Shown here piece by piece: positions 5,767 to 12,772 of a stretch of 15,697 nt of DNA; positions within the stretch are counted from its first letter, which is position 1; each line of letters starts with the position of its first letter. The notes beneath the pieces are model-generated. The model was not told the origin of the DNA. It was given only the letters and a program-made list of their open reading frames with translations, and did not search any database. The position numbers and the translations under genes are program-made. The DNA comes from an uncultured Elusimicrobiales bacterium (GTDB lineage Bacteria > Elusimicrobiota > Elusimicrobia > Elusimicrobiales > Elusimicrobiaceae): NCBI GenBank assembly GCA_944325235.1, contig CALUZE010000018.1, forward strand, positions 1 through 15,697. Direction: 5' to 3'.

Positions 5767-6426
5767 TTATTTTTGTAGTTCGGCCAGTTTGTCTTTTGCC
5801 ATAGAGCCGAAGTAGGTTTGCGCGTATGCGTCCTCCAGTTGTTTGTAGGCGTTGATGGCTTCGGTTTTGTTGCCGGCCAGTTCCTGGCTTAGGGCCATGG
5901 TCAAATACGCCTGCGGCAGGGCAAAGCTGGTGGGGTTGTTTTGGATGAACTGCTGCATACCGCTTACGGCTGCATCGTAGTCTTCCAAGGCCTGTTGGCA
6001 AGCCGCCAGCGAAAGGGCCGACACGGTGGCTACCGTCGGATTATCGGACGTGACAAGCGGTTTGTATACTTCGGCCGCCTGGGCGTAATCTTCGCCGTTG
6101 TACAAGAGGTCGGCTTTGAGCAGCTGAGCATATTGCGCGGCGGGTGTGGCCGGGTATTTTTTGGAAAGTTCGTCAATCATAAAGAAACCTTCCTGCTCAT
6201 TCCCGCTCAACAGGGAAACTTGCGCCATATAATACGCCGCCCAAGAGCCCTGCGTTACTTTTTTAACGTGGGAGGAATAGCACGCACCAATAACAGCTGC
6301 CAGCACCAAAATAACGACGGCCGTCAAAACGCCGCGTTTATTTTTTTTGCAAAAATCAATAATGCCGGAAAGAAACGACACGAGAATATCTTTTTGTTCC
6401 GCGGGAGCGGTAGTTTGTTTTTTCAT
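5767..6426 (-). CDS. Membrane-anchored tetratricopeptide protein, YfgM-like
   Basis: This 219-aa protein has a short cytoplasmic N-terminus, one transmembrane segment at about residues 32-49 preceded by KKNKR, and a C-terminal extracytoplasmic part of helix pairs resembling TPR repeats (for example LLYNGEDYAQAAEVYKPL, LALEDYDAAVSGMQQFI-like and LAGNKTEAINAYKQLEDAY segments). This is the architecture of YfgM, an inner-membrane protein that in E. coli associates with the SecYEG translocon and the chaperone PpiD; an assembly role on the outer face of the inner membrane is therefore likely but not shown. Other single-pass TPR proteins have the same layout. The ATG at 6426 has no Shine-Dalgarno sequence, but TATAAT ends 7 nt before it, pointing to a leaderless mRNA. 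The gene upstream (deaminase) ends 40 bp away. Confidence 0.75.
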   Translation of the reverse strand: MKKQTTAPAEQKDILVSFLSGIIDFCKKNKRGVLTAVVILVLAAVIGACYSSHVKKVTQGSWAAYYMAQVSLLSGNEQEGFFMIDELSKKYPATPAAQYAQLLKADLLYNGEDYAQAAEVYKPLVTSDNPTVATVSALSLAACQQALEDYDAAVSGMQQFIQNNPTSFALPQAYLTMALSQELAGNKTEAINAYKQLEDAYAQTYFGSMAKDKLAELQK

Positions 6427-6433
6427 ATCTTTT

Positions 6434-6439
6434 ATTATA
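6434..6439 (-). promoter_or_regulatory. -10 box (TATAAT) 7 nt from the TPR gene start
   Basis: A consensus TATAAT on the minus strand is separated from the ATG at 6426 by seven bases, so transcription should begin at or within one base of the start codon. The -35 region is poor (TTTCGT with a 17-bp spacer). Confidence 0.6.
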
Positions 6440-6466
6440 GTAAACTTTCCACCTGAACGAAACGCC

Positions 6467-6979
6467 CTAGTTGGCGGCGATGTCTTTTTCGGTCAGTTGG
6501 CGGCATTCAATGCCGTTTTTGGCCAGGAACACAATGCCTTCCTGGCTGCGGTCGTACATATTTTTGTAAAACACTTTTTTAATGCCCGCGCTGACGATTA
6601 CCTTGGCGCAATGCACACAGGGCGACCACGTAACGTACACGGAGGCGCCTTGCGTGGCAATGCCGTTTTTGGCGGCGAAAGCAATGGCGTTCTGCTCGGC
6701 GTGCAGTTCGTTTTCAATGGACCATTTGCCGTGCAAATCGTAAAACAGGCGGCTGGCGACAAAATCCGCATACGTGGGGAATTTGTCGCGGTAGGTGGTT
6801 TTGTAAAGCGTTTGGAAATTGTCTTCGCAGTGCAGCTGGCCGGTGGGCGTACCGTTAAACCCCATGCTGATTACCCGGTTGTCTTTTACCAACACGGCGC
6901 CTACCTGCAGGCGGCAGCAGGTGGATTGTTCCGCCACCAGCTCGGCTATTTTGATGAACAAACGGTGCTTATTCTTCAT
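6467..6979 (-). CDS. dCMP deaminase family protein
   Basis: This 170-aa zinc-dependent cytidine/deoxycytidylate deaminase most likely converts dCMP to dUMP, supplying thymidylate synthesis. The zinc and catalytic residues are intact: HAEQN with His93 and Glu95, and SPCVHC with Cys121 and Cys124. An early GAVLVKDNRVISMGFNGTP segment (27-45) and a following cysteine-containing loop (HCED) agree with dCMP deaminases of the ComEB/phage T4 type rather than cytidine deaminase or riboflavin-type enzymes. Length is normal for the family. The start at 6979 lies only 9 bp after the stop of the DMT gene, without a Shine-Dalgarno sequence, so the two are probably cotranscribed and translation may depend on coupling. 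A tadA-like or ComE-type role is less likely but not excluded. Confidence 0.9.
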   Translation of the reverse strand: MKNKHRLFIKIAELVAEQSTCCRLQVGAVLVKDNRVISMGFNGTPTGQLHCEDNFQTLYKTTYRDKFPTYADFVASRLFYDLHGKWSIENELHAEQNAIAFAAKNGIATQGASVYVTWSPCVHCAKVIVSAGIKKVFYKNMYDRSQEGIVFLAKNGIECRQLTEKDIAAN

Positions 6980-6988
6980 AAGTTTGTT

Positions 6989-7321
6989 TTACCATTTTTT
7001 GAATACAAAAAACACGGCCGCCACCAAACACGCAAAGCCGACCAAATGGTTCCATTTAAAGCTTTCCTTAAAATACAGGGTTGAAAACCCCGCAAACACC
7101 ACCAGGGTGATGACTTCCTGCATTACTTTTAACTGCGTGACGGAAAAATAGTTGCTTCCGATGCGGTTCGCCGGCACTTGCAGGCAGTATTCAAAAAACG
7201 CAATCCCCCAGCTGGCCAAAATCACCAGCCACAAGGCGCGGTTTTTAAATTTTAAGTGGCCGTACCAGGCCACGGTCATAAATAAGTTAGAAGCGCATAA
7301 CAGCGCGACGGTTTTCCACAT
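6989..7321 (-). CDS. DMT-family (DUF486) small membrane protein
   Basis: This 110-aa integral membrane protein has four hydrophobic segments, as expected for the DUF486 group related to the drug/metabolite transporter superfamily; members are small and probably act as oligomers. Their substrate is unknown. The segments VALLCASNLFMTVAWYGHL, the tryptophan-rich second helix, the QLKVMQEVITLVVFAGF helix with its conserved polar start, and VGFACLVAAVFFVF support the call. An open frame continues upstream to 7468, but the ATG at 7321 gives the family's usual N-terminus (MWKTVALL), and a TATAAT box ends 7 nt before it. It is first of a likely two-gene unit with the deaminase. Its divergent neighbour starts at 7456. 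Confidence 0.85.
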   Translation of the reverse strand: MWKTVALLCASNLFMTVAWYGHLKFKNRALWLVILASWGIAFFEYCLQVPANRIGSNYFSVTQLKVMQEVITLVVFAGFSTLYFKESFKWNHLVGFACLVAAVFFVFKKW

Positions 7322-7328
7322 ATATTGT

Positions 7329-7358
7329 ATTATAACTTTTTGCCTATAGAGGGCGCAA
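7329..7358 (-). promoter_or_regulatory. Promoter of the DMT-deaminase pair, leaderless layout
   Basis: On the minus strand TTGCGC (7358-7353) and TATAAT (7334-7329) are 18 bp apart, and TATAAT is seven bases from the ATG at 7321. The -10 is consensus, the -35 keeps only TTG. There is no ribosome-binding site, so a leaderless mRNA is likely. Confidence 0.6.
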
Positions 7359-7455
7359 AAACCGCCGCCCGGCGCGCGTGTCGGAGTGGCAATAAAAAAC
7401 TCCCCGCAACCGGACAGAATTTCATATGATATAGGTACTTTTGGGAGGCAGAAAA

Positions 7456-8202
7456 ATGACCCGGACAAAAAAATGGATAATTGCTTTATTTTTTATTTGC
7501 GGCCTGTCGGCTTTTTTGGCATTGGGGGTGACGGGCTTTGTAGGCATTGTGCTGGATCAGGCGTACCAGGCGGAGGCCGAAAATCAAGCCGCCGCCGGGG
7601 AACAATCCCCCCGCGCGGAACAAGTCAATCCGCCCGCTGTGCCGTTGCCTGAACCGGGGATGGAAGGCGTTTTCCCGGCGGGGTATACGCTGCCGGAACA
7701 GTTTTATACGGACGGCAACGCCTTAATTCATATTTATAACCAGGCCCCCTACCGCTGTATGTCCACCCTAGACCCGGCCTGCCGCCAGGAAAATTTGTTG
7801 GACGGGTCGTTTATTGAAATTACCCGCAAGGCCCAGGGCGGCTGGTCCATTATCCGGCGGGAACCGCTGCCGGAAGGAAAGGTGCTTCGCTGGCTGGAGC
7901 TGACGCCTGACGATCAAATAGATCACATTTTGATGAACGGGCGGTCCTTTTATTTTGGCGGACCGGACGGTACGCTCAATCATCTGTATGTTTCCGACAA
8001 GCCTTCCATCACGCAGGTGGATGTCATTCGTTTTGATCCGTCCGGCGCCCAAACGGAATGCGAATGCGCCGACGGCACCACCGCCTGCTGCGAAAACGAA
8101 GAAAACAACTTTCTGGGCAAGCCCAATACGTATTGCGCAATGTTCCCGTCCGACCCGGTCTTTTGCGCGTCCGGCCGGCAGGGGCAAATCCGCATTCCGT
8201 AA
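7456..8202 (+). CDS. Unrecognised membrane-anchored cysteine-rich protein
   Basis: This encodes 248 aa with no family I can name. Residues 8-33 form a hydrophobic segment after a basic start (TRTKK), either an uncleaved signal anchor or a long signal peptide. Residues about 36-68 are a low-complexity Ala/Glu/Pro linker. The remaining domain carries eight cysteines at 101, 109, 202, 204, 211, 212, 227 and 237; an even number in an exported domain suggests disulfides, and the cluster at 202-212 (CEC then ACC) is striking. Acidic residues dominate near that cluster. The start at 7456 is chosen because GGGAGG (7443-7448) lies seven bases upstream; a TTG at 7441 overlaps that site and is rejected. 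TATGAT at 7425-7430 is a possible -10. It converges on the gene at 8324-9178. Function unknown. Confidence 0.8.
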   Translation: MTRTKKWIIALFFICGLSAFLALGVTGFVGIVLDQAYQAEAENQAAAGEQSPRAEQVNPPAVPLPEPGMEGVFPAGYTLPEQFYTDGNALIHIYNQAPYRCMSTLDPACRQENLLDGSFIEITRKAQGGWSIIRREPLPEGKVLRWLELTPDDQIDHILMNGRSFYFGGPDGTLNHLYVSDKPSITQVDVIRFDPSGAQTECECADGTTACCENEENNFLGKPNTYCAMFPSDPVFCASGRQGQIRIP

Positions 8203-8259
8203 AATTTTCCCTGCTTTCATCCGCAGTCTGCATCAGCCGCCTGCCGTACTTGCGGGCAC

Positions 8260-8285
8260 AAAAAACCCGCCGTTTGGCGGCGGGT
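8260..8285 (-). terminator. Terminator of the 8324-9178 gene
   Basis: ACCCGCCG (8265-8272) pairs with CGGCGGGT (8278-8285) around a TTTGG loop. The A run at 8260-8265 becomes a T run after the hairpin on the minus strand, about 40 bp past the stop codon at 8324. On the plus strand no T run follows, so it mainly serves the minus-strand gene. Confidence 0.85.
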
Positions 8286-8323
8286 GTAATGAGTTTTTTC
8301 AGAAAACCGACGGGCAGGCGTTT

Positions 8324-9178
8324 TTACCGTTCTTCCCAAGAAGCGGGGCGGAGGCGGCTTTGTTGTGCTTTGAGCCACGCCTGATAGGAGCGGTAAAACG
8401 GCAGTTTGCGTATAGAGGCCTTGATATAGTTGTTAAACGGGGTTTGCGGCTTGACTGCGGCCAGGCGATACAGACGGAACAAGTCCTCCTGGAAAACCGT
8501 CGGATGTTGCTGCATCAGGTACAGCATTTGCGTGCAGTGTCTGGCGACGGACAGGCTATACTTCATAGCCAGCGTCCATTGGCGGCTGGAATGTCGGAGC
8601 GCTTGATTTAATTGCTCCGAGCGGGCCAACAGGTTGCGCTTGAGAAACAAAAGCATTGCCCGGTGTTTCAGCGGCAGTTTGGCAAGTTTTTCCTGGCTGG
8701 CGCTCTGTTCCAACACCCGCACATAGAGTTCAAACGGTTTTGTGTTGGGCAAAAGCGGCTGATGGTGGAACAGTACCGCGCGGCGGGCGCCGCGGCCGGA
8801 CAGGGCGGAGAGTTCCCCCGCGTCCACCAGGGCCTTGCCGTACTGAACCAAAGCCTCCTCGCGCTGGGCTTGGGCGGCTTCCAACCGGGTAATGTGATTG
8901 GTTAAAAAACGGTTCAGACGGTTGTTCCATGCGGCGGGCAAAAAGATTTGTTTCCTGCGCAGGGCGCGTTCGGCTTTTAGCGCATAGTCGGAAGACACCA
9001 GCGGCGGGGTCAGGCGGCGGTATTGCCGCGCGGCTTTTTGATAGGCGAGCTGTGCCTGTTGCAGCGTCAGTTGTTTTTCCGCGGCGGATTTGATAAGCGG
9101 GGAGACGATTTTTTCCCCTTGCGCATACGATAACGTTCCCATACCCAGGGCCAGCGCAAGCAACATAAGTTTTTTCAT
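8324..9178 (-). CDS. Unrecognised secreted helical protein
   Basis: This encodes 284 aa with a clear signal peptide (MKKLMLLALALGMGTLSYAQ, likely cleaved after YAQ or nearby), followed by a basic, glutamine-, leucine- and arginine-rich protein that is helical throughout and has no clear transmembrane segment or known motif. A probable periplasmic location is inferred. The start at 9178 is preferred because GGAG (minus strand, 9191-9188) lies nine bases upstream; ATG 9184 is too close to that site and TTG 9193 precedes it. A TAAAAT box lies further upstream, so this message has a normal leader. It diverges from the tolC-mac operon with about 200 bp between the starts and could be functionally linked to it, but nothing in the sequence shows this. 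Confidence 0.8.
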   Translation of the reverse strand: MKKLMLLALALGMGTLSYAQGEKIVSPLIKSAAEKQLTLQQAQLAYQKAARQYRRLTPPLVSSDYALKAERALRRKQIFLPAAWNNRLNRFLTNHITRLEAAQAQREEALVQYGKALVDAGELSALSGRGARRAVLFHHQPLLPNTKPFELYVRVLEQSASQEKLAKLPLKHRAMLLFLKRNLLARSEQLNQALRHSSRQWTLAMKYSLSVARHCTQMLYLMQQHPTVFQEDLFRLYRLAAVKPQTPFNNYIKASIRKLPFYRSYQAWLKAQQSRLRPASWEER

Positions 9179-9362
9179 TTGCATCTTCTCCAATATTTTT
9201 TTATTTTTCTATTTTATCTTAAAATAAGGGGTGCTGTCTTGGAAAGGGAAAAGAAAGCAAACAGGCCGGTGCCTGCAATAAAAAGGGCCGCCGGCGTGTT
9301 ACAATAAAAGCGGTATATATAAAAACCGCGGATTTCCGTCCAAGAAAAAAAGACAAAATTTA

Positions 9363-9368
9363 TATAAT
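9363..9368 (+). promoter_or_regulatory. -10 box of the tolC-macAB operon
   Basis: TATAAT at 9363-9368 lies six bases before the ATG at 9375, which places the expected transcription start on that codon. No clear -35 is present. A hairpin GCGGT (9310-9314)/ACCGC (9325-9329) lies about 35 bp upstream and might be a regulatory site. Confidence 0.55.
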
Positions 9369-9374
9369 ATGCAT

Positions 9375-10832
9375 ATGAAACATTTTAAACTCTTTCTGTT
9401 AGCCGTCTTGCTGTTTACCGGGGCAAGCGTCAGGGGCGAAGTGGTCGGTTCTTCGGCTCAAAACGTTGCCGCGCCGTCTCCCGCCACGGCGGCGGACCAG
9501 GCCGCGCAGGACGCGGTTGTTCCCCCCGCGGCAAACGAAGCCGCTTCCGCGCCGCAGGCCGCCGTCCATCCGGAAAAAAACGACAAGCCCGCCATGGTCC
9601 TGCGGGACGCCGAAGGCAAACCGCTGCCGGACATCAACGGTACGCTGACGCTGGACGACAGCATCCAAATTGCGCTGGCCAACAGCCCGCAGGCGGTGGC
9701 TGCCCAACTGAACTTGCAGACGGCGCACGTCAATTTAAATTTATCCAAGGCTGATTTTCTGCCCACCGTCACGGCGGGCGCTTCGCAGAATTATTCCAAT
9801 TCCAAGATGGACGGGTCCTCCCGTACGGACCATGGGTCGTCGGACGTGTACGCCCAGGCCCAGCTGTCTATCAGCGGCGTGACCGATAAAGTGCGCAACG
9901 TCAAAATCCAGCAAGGCGTCGTGGAACAGGCCGAGCTGAATTTGGACAGCGTCAAAAACGACCTTATCCGCACCGTAAAGAAAAATTACTACGCCCTTTT
10001 GTCGGCGGTACGGGCGGTGGGCATCCGCACCCAATCGCGCGATTTGTACAAAGACCAATACGAACGCACCGCGGAATACTTCCGCCTGGGGCTGCGCCCG
10101 AAAGTGGACGTAACGACGGCCGAAGTGAATTTGAATAACGAAGAACTCAGCCTCATCCGCGCCAAAAACCTGGTCAAAACGGCTTCGGCCCAGCTGGCCA
10201 ACACGATGGGCGTAACAACCCCCAAAACGCTGGAGATTGAAGACATCGCCGCCTTTGAAAAATTTGATATGCCCTTTGACCAGGCCGTCAAAACCGCCTA
10301 CGCCAACCGCCCGGACGTGCTTTCCGCCCAGACGGACGTGCGCATCAGCCAGATTAAGTTAAACCAGGCCAAGGCCAACTATTTCCCGACGTTTTCTTTC
10401 TCGGCGGGCTATTCCAAATACGGGGATGATTTCTCGCTGGATAACGAAGAAACCAAACTGCTGGCGTCTATTGAAATACCGATTTTCAACGCGTTCAAAA
10501 CGTATAACGGCGTGAAGCAGGCCAAAATTTCGTTGGAAAACACGTTAAATTCCAACCGCAGCCTGCTCAACAATGTGTTTTTGGAAGTGCAGAGCGCGTA
10601 TATTAATATGCAGGAAGCCTCCGAAAGTATCCCGATAGCGGAACTGAATGTGGAAAAGGCCAAAGAAAACCTGGACCTGGCCCGCGGCCGCTACAACGAG
10701 GGAATCGGGGACATTATTGAACTCAAAGACGCGGAAGTAGCCTATACGGACGCGGAACTGAGCTTACTGACCGCCCGGTATGATTATGCCTCTGCGGTGG
10801 CGGATTTGAAACAAGCCATGGGGACGAATTAA
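9375..10832 (+). CDS. tolC: TolC-family outer-membrane efflux channel
   Basis: This 485-aa outer-membrane factor should form the trimeric channel-tunnel of the export system encoded downstream. The signal peptide is MKHFKLFLLAVLLFTGASV and is followed by an unusual Ala/Pro-rich low-complexity segment to about residue 65. The family's duplicated helical repeat then follows: LTLDDSIQIALANSPQ opens the first half and AVKTAYANRPDVLSAQ the second, each leading into long coiled-coil and strand segments, with YNEGIGDIIELKDAEVAY and YASAVADLKQAMG near the end. These are typical OEP motifs. The second ATG (9375) is chosen over 9369 because the first directly abuts the -10 box, whereas 9375 matches the expected transcription start. 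It is the first gene of a four-gene operon; macA starts one base after its stop codon. Confidence 0.92.
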   Translation: MKHFKLFLLAVLLFTGASVRGEVVGSSAQNVAAPSPATAADQAAQDAVVPPAANEAASAPQAAVHPEKNDKPAMVLRDAEGKPLPDINGTLTLDDSIQIALANSPQAVAAQLNLQTAHVNLNLSKADFLPTVTAGASQNYSNSKMDGSSRTDHGSSDVYAQAQLSISGVTDKVRNVKIQQGVVEQAELNLDSVKNDLIRTVKKNYYALLSAVRAVGIRTQSRDLYKDQYERTAEYFRLGLRPKVDVTTAEVNLNNEELSLIRAKNLVKTASAQLANTMGVTTPKTLEIEDIAAFEKFDMPFDQAVKTAYANRPDVLSAQTDVRISQIKLNQAKANYFPTFSFSAGYSKYGDDFSLDNEETKLLASIEIPIFNAFKTYNGVKQAKISLENTLNSNRSLLNNVFLEVQSAYINMQEASESIPIAELNVEKAKENLDLARGRYNEGIGDIIELKDAEVAYTDAELSLLTARYDYASAVADLKQAMGTN

Positions 10833-10833
10833 T

Positions 10834-12075
10834 ATGAAAAAGGAAAATATATTTAAGCGTATTATCAAAGGTTTTTGGCAATTGGCGTGGTGGAAAAAAA
10901 CGCTGATTATCGTGGTGTTGTTGGCCGCGGCGTGGGCGATTAAGGCCTACTTCTTTTCCGCGCCGCCTACGCCGCAGTACCGCACCGCCCGCGTGAAAAA
11001 GGGCGACATCGTGGACATTGTGGAAGCCTCCGGCCCGATTAACCCCGTCAACACGACGGAAGTCGGGGCGTTGGTGTCGGGCGAAATTTTAAAGATTTAC
11101 GTGGATTACAACACCGAAGTAAAAAAAGGCGATTTGATGGCCATTATTGACCAGACGCAGATTTTGGCCTCGCTGGAAGAAGCCAAAGCGCGCCTCTCGT
11201 CTGCCAAAGAGAGCCTTGCTTCGGCGGAAGTATCGTATAAGCTGGCCAAAAAGAACTACGAACGCTACCAGGCGCTGTACGAAAAAGAATACGTCTCCAA
11301 AGTCAATTTGGAAGAATACGAACTGGCCTACGTAAACGCCAAAAGCAGCTTAAATTCGGCCCAGGCCAACGTGGTGCAGGCGCAGTCCAACCTGGACACG
11401 GCCGAGAAAGATTTATCCAACACCAAAATCGTCTCCCCCATTGACGGCGTAGTGCTTACAAAAAAAGTAAGCGAAGGCCAAACCATTACGGCCGGTTTCT
11501 CCACGCCAGAACTGTTTGTGGTGGCGCAGGATTTGACCAAAATGCAGATTGAGGCCAAAGTGTCCGAGGCGGACATCGTCAAAATTCAGCCCGGGCAGGA
11601 GGCCGATTTTACGCTGGACGGCTACATGGGCGAAACGTTCCACGGCGTGGTGCGCCAGGTGCGCACGAACTATGTGGACACGTCGGACTCTACCACTACG
11701 TCTTCCAGCGGCACGACGTACACCGTGATTATTGACGTGGACAACTCCGACCTGCGCTTAAAACCGGGTATGACCGCCACGCTGACCATCCGCACGCAGG
11801 ACAAAAAAGACGTCCTGCTGGTGCCCAACGAAGCGCTGCGCTTCTCCCCCTCCACCAACACCCATAAGTACGAAAATACCGGCGTGTGGAAGGCTGAACC
11901 GGGCATGCAGCCCCAGCGTGTGGACGTGACGATCGGCATCATCGCCACCAAGCAGACGGAAATTACCGGCGGCGACATTGAAGAAGGCGATATGGTGATT
12001 GTGGGCGAAAACAACCTCAAAGCCACTACGTCCAACCAAGCCGGCGGCCCGCCGCGGCCGGGCAGACGGCGCTAG
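10834..12075 (+). CDS. macA: MacA-like periplasmic adaptor (HlyD/RND MFP family)
   Basis: This 413-aa membrane-fusion protein should link the inner-membrane ABC transporter to the TolC-type channel. A transmembrane anchor lies at about residues 23-41 after a basic start. The half-lipoyl motif EVGALVSGEILKIYVDYNTEVKKGD is followed by a long coiled-coil hairpin (about 105-195, rich in Ala, Lys and Glu), then the second lipoyl half with SPIDGVVLTKKVSEGQTI. A beta-barrel and membrane-proximal domain complete it; a Ser/Thr-rich loop (TSDSTTTSSSGTTY) interrupts the barrel at about 285-300, as in many MacA-like adaptors. The C-terminus is short, basic and Pro/Arg-rich. The ATG follows the tolC stop by one base; its stop codon overlaps the Shine-Dalgarno sequence of the ATPase gene. 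Confidence 0.92.
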   Translation: MKKENIFKRIIKGFWQLAWWKKTLIIVVLLAAAWAIKAYFFSAPPTPQYRTARVKKGDIVDIVEASGPINPVNTTEVGALVSGEILKIYVDYNTEVKKGDLMAIIDQTQILASLEEAKARLSSAKESLASAEVSYKLAKKNYERYQALYEKEYVSKVNLEEYELAYVNAKSSLNSAQANVVQAQSNLDTAEKDLSNTKIVSPIDGVVLTKKVSEGQTITAGFSTPELFVVAQDLTKMQIEAKVSEADIVKIQPGQEADFTLDGYMGETFHGVVRQVRTNYVDTSDSTTTSSSGTTYTVIIDVDNSDLRLKPGMTATLTIRTQDKKDVLLVPNEALRFSPSTNTHKYENTGVWKAEPGMQPQRVDVTIGIIATKQTEITGGDIEEGDMVIVGENNLKATTSNQAGGPPRPGRRR

Positions 12076-12084
12076 GAGGCGGCT

Positions 12085-12771
12085 ATGGCGCTGATTGATA
12101 CGCGGGACTTGTACAAAATTTACACGCTGGGCGACGTGGAAGTAAGAGCCTTAAACGGCGTAAGCGTGTCCATAGAAAAGGGCGAATTTGTGGCCGTTAT
12201 GGGTCCGTCCGGTTCGGGCAAGTCCACCTTTATGAACATTTTGGGCTGTTTGGATAAGCCGACCCGCGGCAAGTATATTTTGGACGGCATAGACGTCACC
12301 GCGACGGACTTATCCAAATTGGCCGGCGTGCGCAACCGCAAAATCGGGTTTGTGTTCCAGGGGTTTAACCTCATCAAACGCACCACCGCGGTGGAAAACG
12401 TGGAACTGCCGATGATTTACAACCACACGCCCGCGCACTTGCGCCGCCAAAAAGCGCTGGACGCGCTGAAGGCCGTAGGGCTTGAAAAACGCGCCTTCCA
12501 CCTGCCCAACCAGTTATCGGGCGGGCAGCAGCAGCGCGTGGCCATTGCGCGTTCGCTCGTGTGCGACGCTCCCATCATCTTTGCCGACGAACCGACCGGC
12601 AACCTGGATACCAAAATGAGTATTGAAGTGATGGACCTTTTTACGCGCCTGAATAAGGAAATGGGCAAAACCATTATTCTGATTACGCACGAACCGGACA
12701 TTGCGGAATATGCGTCGCGCCTGATTAAATTTAAAGACGGCGAAAAAATCAGCGATGAGGTAAAAAAATAA
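12085..12771 (+). CDS. macB: MacB-like ABC transporter ATPase
   Basis: This 228-aa cytoplasmic ATPase powers the export complex and belongs to the MacB/LolD group of ABC proteins. All catalytic motifs are intact: Walker A GPSGSGKST (40-48), Q-loop Gln92, signature LSGGQ (144-148), Walker B ending in Asp168-Glu169, and the switch His202 in ITHEP. Length is that of a stand-alone ATPase; in E. coli MacB the ATPase and membrane domain are fused in one chain, here they are separate genes. AGGAGG (12074-12079) is an ideal Shine-Dalgarno sequence five bases before the ATG and begins within the macA stop codon. The permease gene follows after one base. LolD-type lipoprotein release is an alternative, but the TolC and MacA neighbours favour efflux. 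Confidence 0.95.
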   Translation: MALIDTRDLYKIYTLGDVEVRALNGVSVSIEKGEFVAVMGPSGSGKSTFMNILGCLDKPTRGKYILDGIDVTATDLSKLAGVRNRKIGFVFQGFNLIKRTTAVENVELPMIYNHTPAHLRRQKALDALKAVGLEKRAFHLPNQLSGGQQQRVAIARSLVCDAPIIFADEPTGNLDTKMSIEVMDLFTRLNKEMGKTIILITHEPDIAEYASRLIKFKDGEKISDEVKK

Positions 12772-12772
12772 T

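Noticed and set aside
7322..7468. N-terminal extension of the DMT gene up to 7468
   Set aside because: The extension has no family similarity, would overlap the promoter and the divergent gene, and the ATG at 7321 gives the usual DUF486 N-terminus.
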